The translations under genes were made by a program, and so were the position numbers. From Clostridia bacterium (lineage in GTDB: Bacteria; Bacillota; Clostridia; Christensenellales; UBA1242): a stretch of 7,138 nt of DNA. Location: contig JAGCEE010000065.1 of the NCBI GenBank assembly GCA_017650795.1, positions 1 to 7,138 on the forward strand, written 5' to 3'. Shown here in pieces: positions 1-6,374 of this stretch (position 1 is the first letter of the stretch; each line of letters opens with the position of its first letter). The notes under the pieces were generated by a model. It did not search any database. It was not told where the DNA came from and worked only from the letters and a program-made list of their open reading frames with translations.

Positions 1-32
1 ATATTTTTTATAGATATAAAACTTTTTCTTAA

Positions 33-61
33 AGTATAACATACATATGTCATAAAATCAA
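33..61 (-). promoter_or_regulatory. Divergent sigma-A-type promoter leading out of the window
   Basis: On the minus strand a -35 box TTGATT (56-61) is followed after 17 bases by a -10 box TATACT (33-38). TGT directly precedes the -10, which makes it an extended -10 element. Transcription would start near base 26 and run leftward off the window. The spacer holds the palindrome ACATATGT (43-50). The gene it would serve is not in the window, so this call rests on box quality and spacing alone. Confidence 0.45.
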
Positions 62-75
62 TATGTGATTTTTGT

Positions 76-96
76 ATTTTTACTTATAGTAAAAAT
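76..96. repeat. Perfect 9-bp AT-rich inverted repeat
   Basis: ATTTTTACT (76-84) and AGTAAAAAT (88-96) are perfect inverted copies around a 3-base loop. The hairpin has little G+C and no following T-run on either strand, so it is a poor terminator candidate. It lies between the two divergent promoters and could be a protein-binding dyad. It could also be chance in DNA this AT-rich. Confidence 0.3.
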
Positions 97-127
97 TATT
101 TAAGAACATATCAAAATATTATTTTAT

Positions 128-157
128 TTGCCAAAACCAAAGTAAATGTTGTAATAT
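128..157 (+). promoter_or_regulatory. Probable promoter of the methyltransferase-yebC-ruv cluster
   Basis: TTGCCA (128-133) and TAATAT (152-157) are separated by 18 bases. The expected start of transcription, about base 163-166, falls on or just before the ATG at 166. If this promoter is used, the message would have almost no 5' leader. The boxes are only moderate matches, and a promoter further upstream is possible. Confidence 0.4.
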
Positions 158-165
158 ATAAGAGT

Positions 166-894
166 ATGATTATAACTTCGGTGCAGAATGAAAAAATAAA
201 GGAAATAAAAAAGCTAATGAACGACAAATCATTGGCATTTTTAGATAATCCAAAGTTAATTACTGAGGCATATGATGCTGGGCATGAAGTATTATATATC
301 ATAAAAAGTGAGCTATATGAGGGTAAAACCGATTACGGAGGAAGCATTATAGAGGTTTCAAAAAATGTATTTAAATCTATTTCATCAACAGAAAATTCGC
401 AAGGGCTGATTGGTGTTGTTAAATTTAACAAAAGACAACTTTTAATGCCAAGTGGTAATTTTTTAGTCATGGACGAAATACAAGACCCTGGAAATGCTGG
501 CACACTTATAAGGTCGGCACTTGGTGCTAATTTTGTTGATATTTATATGCTAAATAGCGTTAAAACAACAAACGAAAAGCTTGTTAGGGCATCAATGGGT
601 GCTATATTTAAAACAAGGGTTTATGAAATCACAAAACAGGAATTTATATCAAATTTTAAGAATTGGAATAAAGATTTATATGTTTGTGATATGAATGGTA
701 AAAGTATTTATGATGAACCATTGCCCAATGGCATCGGAATTGTTGTTGGTAATGAGGGCAATGGTGTAAGCAGTGAGTTAAGAAACATTGCAAAGTATTC
801 AATTAAAATTCCTATGCATAATGGTTTAGAAAGCCTAAATGCAGGGGTTAGTGGTAGCATAATAATGTACCAAATAGAAAACAATAAAAATTAA
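166..894 (+). CDS. TrmH/SpoU-family RNA 2'-O-ribose methyltransferase
   Basis: A 242-residue SPOUT-class enzyme expected to transfer a methyl group from S-adenosylmethionine to a ribose 2'-OH in rRNA or tRNA, in the cytoplasm. Residues 1-85 form the N-terminal RNA-binding region, opening with the family-typical ITSVQNEKIKEIKKL. The SpoU catalytic fold follows. Motif 1 is DEIQDPGNAGTLIRSA (103-118) with Asn110 and Arg116, motif 2 is VVGNEGNGV (193-201) with Glu197, and motif 3 is IPMHNGLESLNAGVSGSI (215-232), which helps form the knotted SAM site. All catalytic motifs are intact. The N-terminal domain is less typical: the usual FLxEG signature reads FLDNP at 25-29. The ATG at 166 is chosen because the family's N-terminus begins there, but the only purine stretch (AAGAG, 160-164) is too close to act as a normal ribosome binding site. 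Its exact target (RlmB-like, YsgA-like or tRNA) cannot be told from the sequence. The next gene begins 20 bases on. Confidence 0.9.
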   Translation: MIITSVQNEKIKEIKKLMNDKSLAFLDNPKLITEAYDAGHEVLYIIKSELYEGKTDYGGSIIEVSKNVFKSISSTENSQGLIGVVKFNKRQLLMPSGNFLVMDEIQDPGNAGTLIRSALGANFVDIYMLNSVKTTNEKLVRASMGAIFKTRVYEITKQEFISNFKNWNKDLYVCDMNGKSIYDEPLPNGIGIVVGNEGNGVSSELRNIAKYSIKIPMHNGLESLNAGVSGSIIMYQIENNKN

Positions 895-914
895 AAAAAT
901 AGGAGATTATTTAT

Positions 915-1658
915 ATGTCAGGACATTCAAAATGGCACAATATACAAGCAAAAAAAGGCAAAACAGATGCTCAAAGGGGTAAAATATTCACAAAACTTGG
1001 AAGAGAAATCGCAGTATGCGTAAAATTAGGCGGAGCAGACCCAAATGTTAATAGCAAATTAAAAGATTTAATTGCAAAGGCAAAATCAAATAATATGCCA
1101 AACGATTCAATTCAAAGAAGTATAAGTAAAGCAAGCGGAGATAAAGACTCTGTTAATTACGAAGAAAAAACATATGAAGGTTATGGCGTTGGCGGTTCTG
1201 CTGTTATTGTTAGGACTTTAACAGATAACTTAAATAGGACCGGTGGCGATGTGCGTCATGCATTTGATAAACATGGCGGAAACTTAGGTGCAAGCGGTTG
1301 CGTTTCTTATATGTTTAAACAAAAAGGAATAATTGTTGTAGAAAAAAATATAGACACAGATGTAGATGAATTAATGATGTCGGCACTAGATTTTGGTGCA
1401 TTAGATGTTGTAGAAGAGGACGATGCAGTCACTATTGAAACTGAACCGAGCGATGTTTCTTTGGTTGCTGAAAAACTAACAACAGCAGGTTATAAAGTAC
1501 TATCTTACGAAAGCACTCTTGTACCAGATAACTACATTGATTTAGACGAAAAACAAATATCATCATTTACAAAAATGATTGAAACATTAGAAGATAACGA
1601 TGATGTACAAGAAGTAATACATAATGTAAACTTGCCAGAAGAGACAGACGAAGAGTAA
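915..1658 (+). CDS. yebC: YebC/PmpR (TACO1) family protein
   Basis: A 247-residue cytoplasmic protein of full family length. The diagnostic N-terminus MSGHSKWHNIQAKKGKTDA (1-19) leads into the basic helical domain 1. The conserved core includes YEGYGVGGSAVIVRTLTDN (87-105) and GGNLGASGCVSYMF (121-134), and the tail is acidic (EETDEE). The family was first described as DNA-binding transcriptional regulators (PmpR, YebC). Mitochondrial TACO1 and more recent bacterial work instead tie it to the ribosome, where members relieve stalling at proline-rich stretches. Which role applies here cannot be decided from sequence. AGGAG at 901-905 lies 9 bases before the ATG, a good ribosome binding site. The gene lies 20 bases after the methyltransferase and about 100 bases before ruvC; yebC-ruvC adjacency is common across bacteria. 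Confidence 0.95.
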   Translation: MSGHSKWHNIQAKKGKTDAQRGKIFTKLGREIAVCVKLGGADPNVNSKLKDLIAKAKSNNMPNDSIQRSISKASGDKDSVNYEEKTYEGYGVGGSAVIVRTLTDNLNRTGGDVRHAFDKHGGNLGASGCVSYMFKQKGIIVVEKNIDTDVDELMMSALDFGALDVVEEDDAVTIETEPSDVSLVAEKLTTAGYKVLSYESTLVPDNYIDLDEKQISSFTKMIETLEDNDDVQEVIHNVNLPEETDEE

Positions 1659-1704
1659 AAAATATCAACGTATAGGTAGTGATTTAAGTAAAATTTGTGC
1701 AAAT

Positions 1705-1736
1705 AATCATTTTGTAATCATTATTCGTTATTCATT
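1705..1736 (+). repeat. Short heptamer repeats ahead of ruvC
   Basis: The yebC-ruvC gap has four related 7-base units: AATCATT (1705-1711), AATCATT (1716-1722), ATTCGTT (1723-1729) and ATTCATT (1730-1736). The last three are exactly head to tail and end four bases before the ruvC ribosome binding site. No good promoter or terminator is visible in this gap, so ruvC is probably read from upstream. The repeats may be chance in AT-rich DNA. Confidence 0.3.
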
Positions 1737-1755
1737 ATTAAAAGGAACTGCATTT

Positions 1756-2247
1756 ATGCGTATTTTAGGAATTGACCCTGGCTATGCCTTGGTTGGTTAT
1801 GGCTTGATAGATTATGACGGTTATAATCCCAAAATTATTGATTATGGAGTAATTTCAACACCAAAAGAGGAAAGTTTGCCAAACAGACTTTTCGTAATAC
1901 ACAGCACACTTAAAAAGATTATTGAGTTATATAAACCAGATGTTGTTTCTATAGAGGAATTGTTTTACTTTAAAAATCAAAAAACAATTATTCCGGTTGC
2001 AGAGGCAAGAGGTGTAATTGTTCTTACTTGCAAAGAATGTGGTTTAGAAGTATATGAATATACACCACTTCAAATTAAGCAAGCATTAACCGGTGTTGGT
2101 AGGGCAGAAAAACAACAAGTACAATTCATGGTTAAAACACTGCTAGGCTTAGATAAAATACCAAAACCAGATGATGCCGCGGATGCTGTTGCTGCTGCAC
2201 TTTGTCACAGTCAAACAAGTTCACAACTAAATATGAACAAGCTATAA
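1756..2247 (+). CDS. ruvC: RuvC, Holliday junction resolvase (crossover junction endodeoxyribonuclease)
   Basis: RuvC cuts the four-way DNA junctions of homologous recombination symmetrically, acting as a dimer on the RuvA-bound junction in the RuvABC complex. The 163 residues match the usual length (about 160-175) and adopt the RNase H-like nuclease fold. The Mg2+-binding acidic residues are present: Asp7 in ILGIDPG, Glu67 in VVSIEELF, and Asp140/Asp143 in PDDAADAVA. The DNA-contacting segments FKNQKT (72-77) and ALTGVGRAEKQQV (110-122) are also intact. AAAGGA at 1741-1746 gives a good ribosome binding site 9 bases before the ATG, and the protein starts directly with the first beta strand, as is normal. 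The last dozen residues are not conserved. It is followed by ruvA after a 63-base gap. Confidence 0.97.
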   Translation: MRILGIDPGYALVGYGLIDYDGYNPKIIDYGVISTPKEESLPNRLFVIHSTLKKIIELYKPDVVSIEELFYFKNQKTIIPVAEARGVIVLTCKECGLEVYEYTPLQIKQALTGVGRAEKQQVQFMVKTLLGLDKIPKPDDAADAVAAALCHSQTSSQLNMNKL

Positions 2248-2253
2248 GGACGA

Positions 2254-2298
2254 ATTTATTAAAGTATTTATTATGAAAGCGATGAGGCGCTAATAAAT
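2254..2298 (+). repeat. Alternative hairpin arms next to the ruvA ribosome binding site
   Basis: ATTTATTA occurs twice (2254-2261 and 2266-2273), and its inverted copy TAATAAAT occurs at 2291-2298. The inner copy can pair with it around a further GCG/CGC stem (2279-2281 with 2288-2290) and loop ATGAGG. The 3' arm ends two bases before the ruvA Shine-Dalgarno (GGGGG, 2300-2304). Either upstream arm could use the same 3' partner. No T-run follows, so this is not an intrinsic terminator. Any effect on ruvA translation is inference. Confidence 0.35.
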
Positions 2299-2310
2299 AG
2301 GGGGAATAAA

Positions 2311-2904
2311 ATGTATTCTTATATTATTGGTGTTATAACACATAAAGAAGATGGTAGAATTACATTAGAAAACAACGGAATAGGTTATGAAATAAATGTT
2401 TCTAATCAAACACTTAGTTCTTTTTCATTTGAAAATGAACCGGTAAAATTATATACTTATTTAAATGTAAGAGAAGACGAAATGTCGTTATTTGGTTTCG
2501 CCACTACAGAAGAAAAGAATTTATTTTTAAAACTAATAACTGTTAGTGGTATCGGTCCAAGAATGGCTATTGGCATATTGTCCGAAGTGTCCATCTCTGG
2601 TTTTATGTCGGCCATTGCAAGTGAAGATGTTAAAACTCTTGCAAAAATAAAAGGCATTGGCAAAAAGACGGCGGAAAGAATAATATTGGAACTAAAAGAC
2701 AAAATCAATCCATTAGAAGCAATGAGTGTTGGTGGAGAAATAAGTGTACAGGTAGATGACAGTGTATTTGATGATGCTGTTGCAACTCTTGTTAATTTAG
2801 GAATAAACAAAAACAATGCATATATGCTTGTAAAACAAGTAGCAAAGCAAGAAGATACACTTGAGGATATAATTACAAAAGCATTAAGGGAGATGGGCAG
2901 GTAA
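2311..2904 (+). CDS. ruvA: RuvA, Holliday junction branch migration DNA-binding subunit
   Basis: RuvA forms tetramers that clamp an open, planar Holliday junction and load the RuvB motors. At 197 residues it has normal length and all three domains. The OB-fold is at about 1-63 and carries the acidic-pin residues Glu55 and Asp56 in VREDEM, at the same positions as in E. coli RuvA. The two helix-hairpin-helix motifs are VSGIGPRMAIGIL (78-90) and IKGIGKKTAERII (113-125). The small C-terminal RuvB-contacting domain is at about 150-197. The start is set by GGGGGA (2300-2305) six bases upstream of the ATG. The stop overlaps the ruvB start as TAATG, so the two subunits are translationally coupled, fitting their fixed partnership. 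Confidence 0.97.
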   Translation: MYSYIIGVITHKEDGRITLENNGIGYEINVSNQTLSSFSFENEPVKLYTYLNVREDEMSLFGFATTEEKNLFLKLITVSGIGPRMAIGILSEVSISGFMSAIASEDVKTLAKIKGIGKKTAERIILELKDKINPLEAMSVGGEISVQVDDSVFDDAVATLVNLGINKNNAYMLVKQVAKQEDTLEDIITKALREMGR

Positions 2905-3962
2905 TGGAAGATATAGATAGATTTATAACCAGCACAAAAAATGCAACCGACCTAGAAATTGAAAATTCTTTAAGACCAAGAACCATGAAGGATTATGTTG
3001 GTCAAGAAAAGATTAAAAGCAATCTAGAAATATATATTAAAGCGGCAAAAAATCGTGGTGAAACATTAGACCATGTGCTTTTATATGGCCCTCCTGGTTT
3101 AGGAAAAACTACGTTATCGCACATTATTGCCAATGAAATGGGCAGTCAAATAAAAGTGACCAGTGGTCCAACTATTGAACATGCTGCCGATCTTGCTGCA
3201 ATACTAACCAATTTAAACAAAAATGATGTTTTGTTTATTGATGAAATACACAGGTTAAATAAATCAGTAGAAGAAGTTTTATATCCAGCTATGGAAGATT
3301 TTGCACTCGATTTTATTGTGGGTAAAGGTCCATCTGCAAGAAATATGCGTCTTAAAATTCAGCCATTTACTCTGATTGGTGCAACAACAAGGGCTGGTAT
3401 GCTTACAGGACCACTTAGAGATAGATTTGGCGTTATTGCTAGATTAGAATTATATTCTGTTGATGAATTAAAAATAATAATTAATCGTTCGGCAAATATT
3501 TTAAATGTTAAACTTGACGATGATGCTGCAACTGAAATTGCAAAGCGTAGTCGTGGAACACCAAGAATTGCTAATAGGCTACTAAAACGTGTTAGGGATT
3601 ATGCTGAAGTTTTAGGAGAGGGAAAAATAGATTTAAAAATGGCAAACAAAGCCCTTGAACTTATGGAAATAGATAAATTAGGTTTGGATAATATTGATAG
3701 AAAAATTATGCTTGCAATAATAAAAAAGTTCCTTGGTGGACCTGTTGGACTAGAAACTCTTGCATCTTCTACTGGCGAAGATTCAATAACAATAGAAGAT
3801 GTTTATGAACCATATTTATTGCAACTTGGTTTTATTGCAAGAACTCCAAGAGGTAGGGTCGCATTATCTAATGCTTACGAGCATTTTGGAATAGAATTAA
3901 GCCAAGACAAAAAAGAGCAACTAGAAGCATTAAAGGCGGTAAAAGATGACGGAATTTACTAA
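2904..3962 (+). CDS. ruvB: RuvB, Holliday junction branch migration ATPase
   Basis: RuvB is the AAA+ hexameric motor that pumps DNA through the RuvA-held junction using ATP. It has 352 residues, slightly long for the family because of a short N-terminal lead and the tail after 335. Seen in order: the N-terminal LRPRTMKDYVGQEKIK (23-38), Walker A GPPGLGKTT (62-70), Walker B with FIDEIH (111-116), sensor 1 IGATTRAG (158-165), the arginine-finger region GPLRDRFG (169-176), and sensor 2 RGTPRIANRLLKR (217-229). The C-terminal winged-helix DNA-binding domain ends in GFIARTPRGRVA (309-320). All ATPase residues are intact. The ATG overlaps the ruvA stop by one base, with GGGAGATGGGCAGG just upstream inside ruvA serving as ribosome binding site. 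The 3' end overlaps queA by 17 bases. Confidence 0.98.
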   Translation: MEDIDRFITSTKNATDLEIENSLRPRTMKDYVGQEKIKSNLEIYIKAAKNRGETLDHVLLYGPPGLGKTTLSHIIANEMGSQIKVTSGPTIEHAADLAAILTNLNKNDVLFIDEIHRLNKSVEEVLYPAMEDFALDFIVGKGPSARNMRLKIQPFTLIGATTRAGMLTGPLRDRFGVIARLELYSVDELKIIINRSANILNVKLDDDAATEIAKRSRGTPRIANRLLKRVRDYAEVLGEGKIDLKMANKALELMEIDKLGLDNIDRKIMLAIIKKFLGGPVGLETLASSTGEDSITIEDVYEPYLLQLGFIARTPRGRVALSNAYEHFGIELSQDKKEQLEALKAVKDDGIY

Positions 3963-4980
3963 AAAAAGTACATATCATTATGACTTGCCAGAAGAACTAA
4001 TTGCTCAAAGTCCGGCAAATCCTAGGGATAGTGCTAGATTACTTGTATTTGACAAAAAAACAAAAAAAATAGAGCATAAGCATTTTTATGACATATTAGA
4101 TTATTTGACACCAAATGATGTTTTGGTTTTAAACAATTCAAGAGTTTTGCCGGCAAGAATATATGGAAACAAAGATGGAACAGGTGCTAATATAGAGGTG
4201 CTTTTAAATAAAAGAATAAACCTTACTGATTGGGAAGTAATAGCTAAGCCAGCAAAAAGAATTAAAGAAGATTCTATAATTTCTTTTGGAAATAAGCTTA
4301 AAATGAAATTGCTTGAAAGATTAACAGATGGTGTGTTAAAAGTTAGGTTTATTTTTGATGGCAGATTTGAGGAAATATTGGAAGAAATTGGCTCCATGCC
4401 ACTTCCACCATATATAACAAAAAAATTAGAGAATAATGAAGATTATCAAACCATATATAGCAAAGAAAAGGGTTCTGCTGCTGCACCAACCGCTGGACTT
4501 CATTGGACAGAGGAATTATTGCAAAAAGTAAAAGATAAAGGCATAGAAGTTTTAGAAGTTATGCTTCACGTTGGACTTGGCACTTTTAGACCTGTAAAAG
4601 AAGATGATATATTAAATCACGAAATGCATTCGGAATACTTTGAGGTTAGTAATGATGTTGCAAACCATATAAATATAGCAAAAAAACAAGGTAAACGTAT
4701 AATTGCTTGTGGAACGACCACTGTAAGAGTATTAGAGAGTGTTGCAGTAAAAAAAGGTGAAATAAAGGCATATTGTGGAGATACAAATATCTTTATATAT
4801 CCACCATATGAGTTTAAAATTGTTGATGGTTTAATTACTAATTTTCACTTGCCAGAAAGTACTCTTTTAATGCTCGTTTCGGCATTTGAGGGACTGGATA
4901 ATATCAAAAATATATACGACATTGCTGTAAAAGAAAAATATGGATTTTTTAGCTTTGGTGATGCAATGCTTTTATTGTAG
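3946..4980 (+). CDS. queA: QueA, S-adenosylmethionine:tRNA ribosyltransferase-isomerase
   Basis: QueA uses the ribosyl group of S-adenosylmethionine to convert preQ1 at tRNA position 34 into epoxyqueuosine, the step after Tgt in queuosine synthesis. It has 344 residues, normal for the family. Family blocks are complete: YDLPEELIAQ (12-21), VLNNSRVLPAR (61-71), GSAAAPTAGLHWT (176-188), HVGLGTFRPV (208-217), GTTTVRVLES (256-265), TNFHLPESTLLMLVSAF (298-314) and YGFFSFGDAMLL (332-343). The ATG lies inside the end of ruvB (17-base overlap) with GGCGG about 7 bases upstream, so translation is probably coupled to ruvB. That start gives only a few residues before the conserved block. It uses TAG, the only TAG stop among the genes here. 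A terminator follows 65 bases later, marking the end of the first transcription unit. Confidence 0.97.
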   Translation: MTEFTKKSTYHYDLPEELIAQSPANPRDSARLLVFDKKTKKIEHKHFYDILDYLTPNDVLVLNNSRVLPARIYGNKDGTGANIEVLLNKRINLTDWEVIAKPAKRIKEDSIISFGNKLKMKLLERLTDGVLKVRFIFDGRFEEILEEIGSMPLPPYITKKLENNEDYQTIYSKEKGSAAAPTAGLHWTEELLQKVKDKGIEVLEVMLHVGLGTFRPVKEDDILNHEMHSEYFEVSNDVANHINIAKKQGKRIIACGTTTVRVLESVAVKKGEIKAYCGDTNIFIYPPYEFKIVDGLITNFHLPESTLLMLVSAFEGLDNIKNIYDIAVKEKYGFFSFGDAMLLL

Positions 4981-5044
4981 CAATGTTTTATGTGTTTTTG
5001 TAAACAAAAAAATAGAGTCTGATTATTATTTTTCAAAAGTTTAT

Positions 5045-5066
5045 AAGCCAATTATTTGGCTTTTTT
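5045..5066 (+). terminator. Intrinsic terminator after queA
   Basis: A perfect 7-bp stem, AAGCCAA (5045-5051) with TTGGCTT (5056-5062), has a four-base TTAT loop and runs into six Ts (5061-5066). The stem is short, so termination may be partial. It sits 65 bases after the queA stop and directly before the tgt promoter, which suggests a real unit boundary between two genes that are often co-transcribed. Confidence 0.75.
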
Positions 5067-5067
5067 C

Positions 5068-5096
5068 TTGCAATTTTAAATCTTTTATAATAAAAT
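5068..5096 (+). promoter_or_regulatory. tgt promoter
   Basis: TTGCAA (5068-5073) and TAAAAT (5091-5096) are spaced by exactly 17 bases, right after the queA terminator. Transcription would start near 5103, which leaves only about 11 bases of leader before the tgt ATG. The ribosome binding site (AGGG, 5102-5105) would then sit at the very 5' end. An overlapping TATAAT (5086-5091) could also act as a -10 box but lacks a good -35 partner. Confidence 0.55.
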
Positions 5097-5113
5097 CAAT
5101 CAGGGTAGATATT

Positions 5114-6226
5114 ATGGAAAAATTTAGCTATGAAATAAAACATATTTGTAAACAATCTGGAGCTAGGATTGGTGTTTTTCATACCCCTCATGGAGATATA
5201 GAAACACCTGTCTTTATGCCTGTTGGCACACTTGCAACAGTTAAAGGTTTAAGACCTGAGGATTTAGAAGATGTTAATGCACAAATAATACTTTCTAACA
5301 CTTATCATCTTTTTTTAAGACCAGGTGAAGATGTTGTAAAACAGGCGGGTGGACTACATAAATTTATGAATTGGAATAAACCAATTTTAACCGATAGTGG
5401 CGGTTTTCAGGTATTTTCACTTGCAAAACTCAACAAAATAACCGATGATGGAGTTGAATTTCAATCGCACTTAAACGGTGAAAGGTTATTTATGACGCCA
5501 GAAAAGTGTATGCAGATTCAAAATGACCTTGGTTCAGATATAATTATGGCATTTGATGAATGCTCTAAACCAGGTGTAAGTTATGACTATGCAAAAAAAG
5601 CATTAGAACGTACAACAAAATGGTTAGATAGGTGTTATAAAGCACATAAAAATGAAAATCAAATGCTTTTTCCAATCATACAAGGGAATTTTTTTAAAGA
5701 TTTAAGAGAAAGAAGTTTAAATGAAGTTGCCCCATATGCAAAATGTGGTATAGCTGTTGGTGGACTTTCTGTTGGTGAACCAAAAGAAGTTATGTATGAT
5801 ATTTTAAGTTTCTTGCAAGATAAATATCCTCAAAATATGCCAAGATATTTGATGGGAGTCGGCAGCCCTGATTGCTTAATTGAGGGCTATGCTAGGGGAA
5901 TTGATATGATGGACTGTGTGCTTCCAACAAGAATTGCTCGAAACGGCACTGCATTTTCAAGATATGGCAAAATTGTTTTAAAAAATGCAAAATATAAACG
6001 AGATTTTACGCCTCTAGAACAAGAATGTAATTGTTATACTTGCAAGAACTATACAAAAGCATATTTACACCACCTAGTAAAATGTGGCGAAATGCTCGGC
6101 GCAGAGTTGCTATCTATTCATAATATATATCACCTTATAAATCTTACCGATAAAATTAAAGAAGCAATAATGCAAGATAGACTTTTGGATTTTAGAGATG
6201 AGTACTTAAAAGATTACAAGTTGTAA
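5114..6226 (+). CDS. tgt: Tgt, tRNA-guanine transglycosylase (queuine/preQ1)
   Basis: Tgt swaps guanine 34 for preQ1 in the anticodon of tRNAs for Asp, Asn, His and Tyr. The 370 residues match bacterial Tgt length and TIM-barrel layout. The general acid/base is Asp94 in ILTDSGGFQVF, and the substrate-pocket glycines are VGGLSVGE (215-222). The catalytic nucleophile is Asp264 in RGIDMMDCVLPTR, the same number as in E. coli Tgt. The zinc site is Cys305, Cys307, Cys310 and His336 (CNCYTC and SIHN). The reading frame stays open upstream to 4940, but that stretch overlaps queA, crosses the terminator and resembles nothing in the family. The ATG at 5114 puts the family N-terminus (FSYEIKHICKQSGARIG) in place, with AGGG at 5102-5105 as ribosome binding site. 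It works with QueA, but no genes for preQ1 synthesis are in the window, so the precursor is made elsewhere or imported. Confidence 0.97.
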   Translation: MEKFSYEIKHICKQSGARIGVFHTPHGDIETPVFMPVGTLATVKGLRPEDLEDVNAQIILSNTYHLFLRPGEDVVKQAGGLHKFMNWNKPILTDSGGFQVFSLAKLNKITDDGVEFQSHLNGERLFMTPEKCMQIQNDLGSDIIMAFDECSKPGVSYDYAKKALERTTKWLDRCYKAHKNENQMLFPIIQGNFFKDLRERSLNEVAPYAKCGIAVGGLSVGEPKEVMYDILSFLQDKYPQNMPRYLMGVGSPDCLIEGYARGIDMMDCVLPTRIARNGTAFSRYGKIVLKNAKYKRDFTPLEQECNCYTCKNYTKAYLHHLVKCGEMLGAELLSIHNIYHLINLTDKIKEAIMQDRLLDFRDEYLKDYKL

Positions 6227-6316
6227 AAATATGTTATGTTGTAGCAAATATAATAATTATATAAAAATTGATATTTTTTGTTTTTTTAAATAAATTATAT
6301 TATAATAAAAAACATC
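6227..6316. other. AT-rich spacer downstream of tgt
   Basis: No gene is visible in this very AT-rich stretch. A weak hairpin, AAAAAT with ATTTTT around a TGAT loop and followed by a T-rich run (roughly 6264-6287), is the only terminator candidate for tgt. Its stem has no G or C pairs, so I do not call it as one. Read-through from tgt into the next unit is possible. Confidence 0.4.
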
Positions 6317-6344
6317 TTTACATTTAATTTTTTTGTGGTAAAAT
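6317..6344 (+). promoter_or_regulatory. Extended -10 promoter before the membrane micro-ORF
   Basis: TTTACA (6317-6322) and TAAAAT (6339-6344) lie 16 bases apart, and TGG directly before the -10 box supplies the extended TGn motif common in Gram-positive promoters. The start would be near 6351, giving a leader of about 24 bases that contains a textbook Shine-Dalgarno. It would drive the micro-ORF and, through the hairpin, the downstream membrane protein gene. Confidence 0.6.
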
Positions 6345-6374
6345 ATTAAAAAAACAGGCAAAAAGGAGTAATTT

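Noticed and set aside
111..302. Minus-strand ORF of 63 codons over the start of the methyltransferase gene
   Set aside because: Overlaps the coding start and its promoter on the opposite strand and resembles no known protein; the hydrophobic run is the antisense of lysine/glutamate codons.
2273..2293. Six-codon ORF (MKAMRR) between ruvC and ruvA
   Set aside because: Too short to support and without a ribosome binding site; it falls inside the hairpin repeats.
2457..2816. Minus-strand ORF of 119 codons inside ruvA
   Set aside because: Lies wholly within a conserved gene, has no recognisable domain and no ribosome binding site; a shadow of the ruvA frame.
4101..4397. Minus-strand ORF of 98 codons inside queA
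   Set aside because: Antisense shadow of conserved queA; serine- and leucine-rich composition is typical of AT-rich antisense reading.
4995..5010. Hairpin TTTTTG-TAAA-CAAAAA after queA
   Set aside because: Followed by an A-run rather than a T-run, nearly all A/T; not a terminator, and the true one is at 5045-5066.
4845..5051. Minus-strand ORF of 68 codons across the queA end
   Set aside because: Antisense to the conserved queA C-terminus and to the terminator, with no supporting ribosome binding site.
4940..5113. N-terminal extension of the tgt reading frame by 58 residues
   Set aside because: It overlaps the end of queA, crosses a terminator and a promoter, and has no counterpart in the Tgt family; the ATG at 5114 fits family length and N-terminus.
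4981..5113. preQ1 riboswitch ahead of tgt
   Set aside because: The gap holds only a terminator and a promoter; the predicted tgt leader is too short for an aptamer, and no C-rich loop with A-rich tail is seen.
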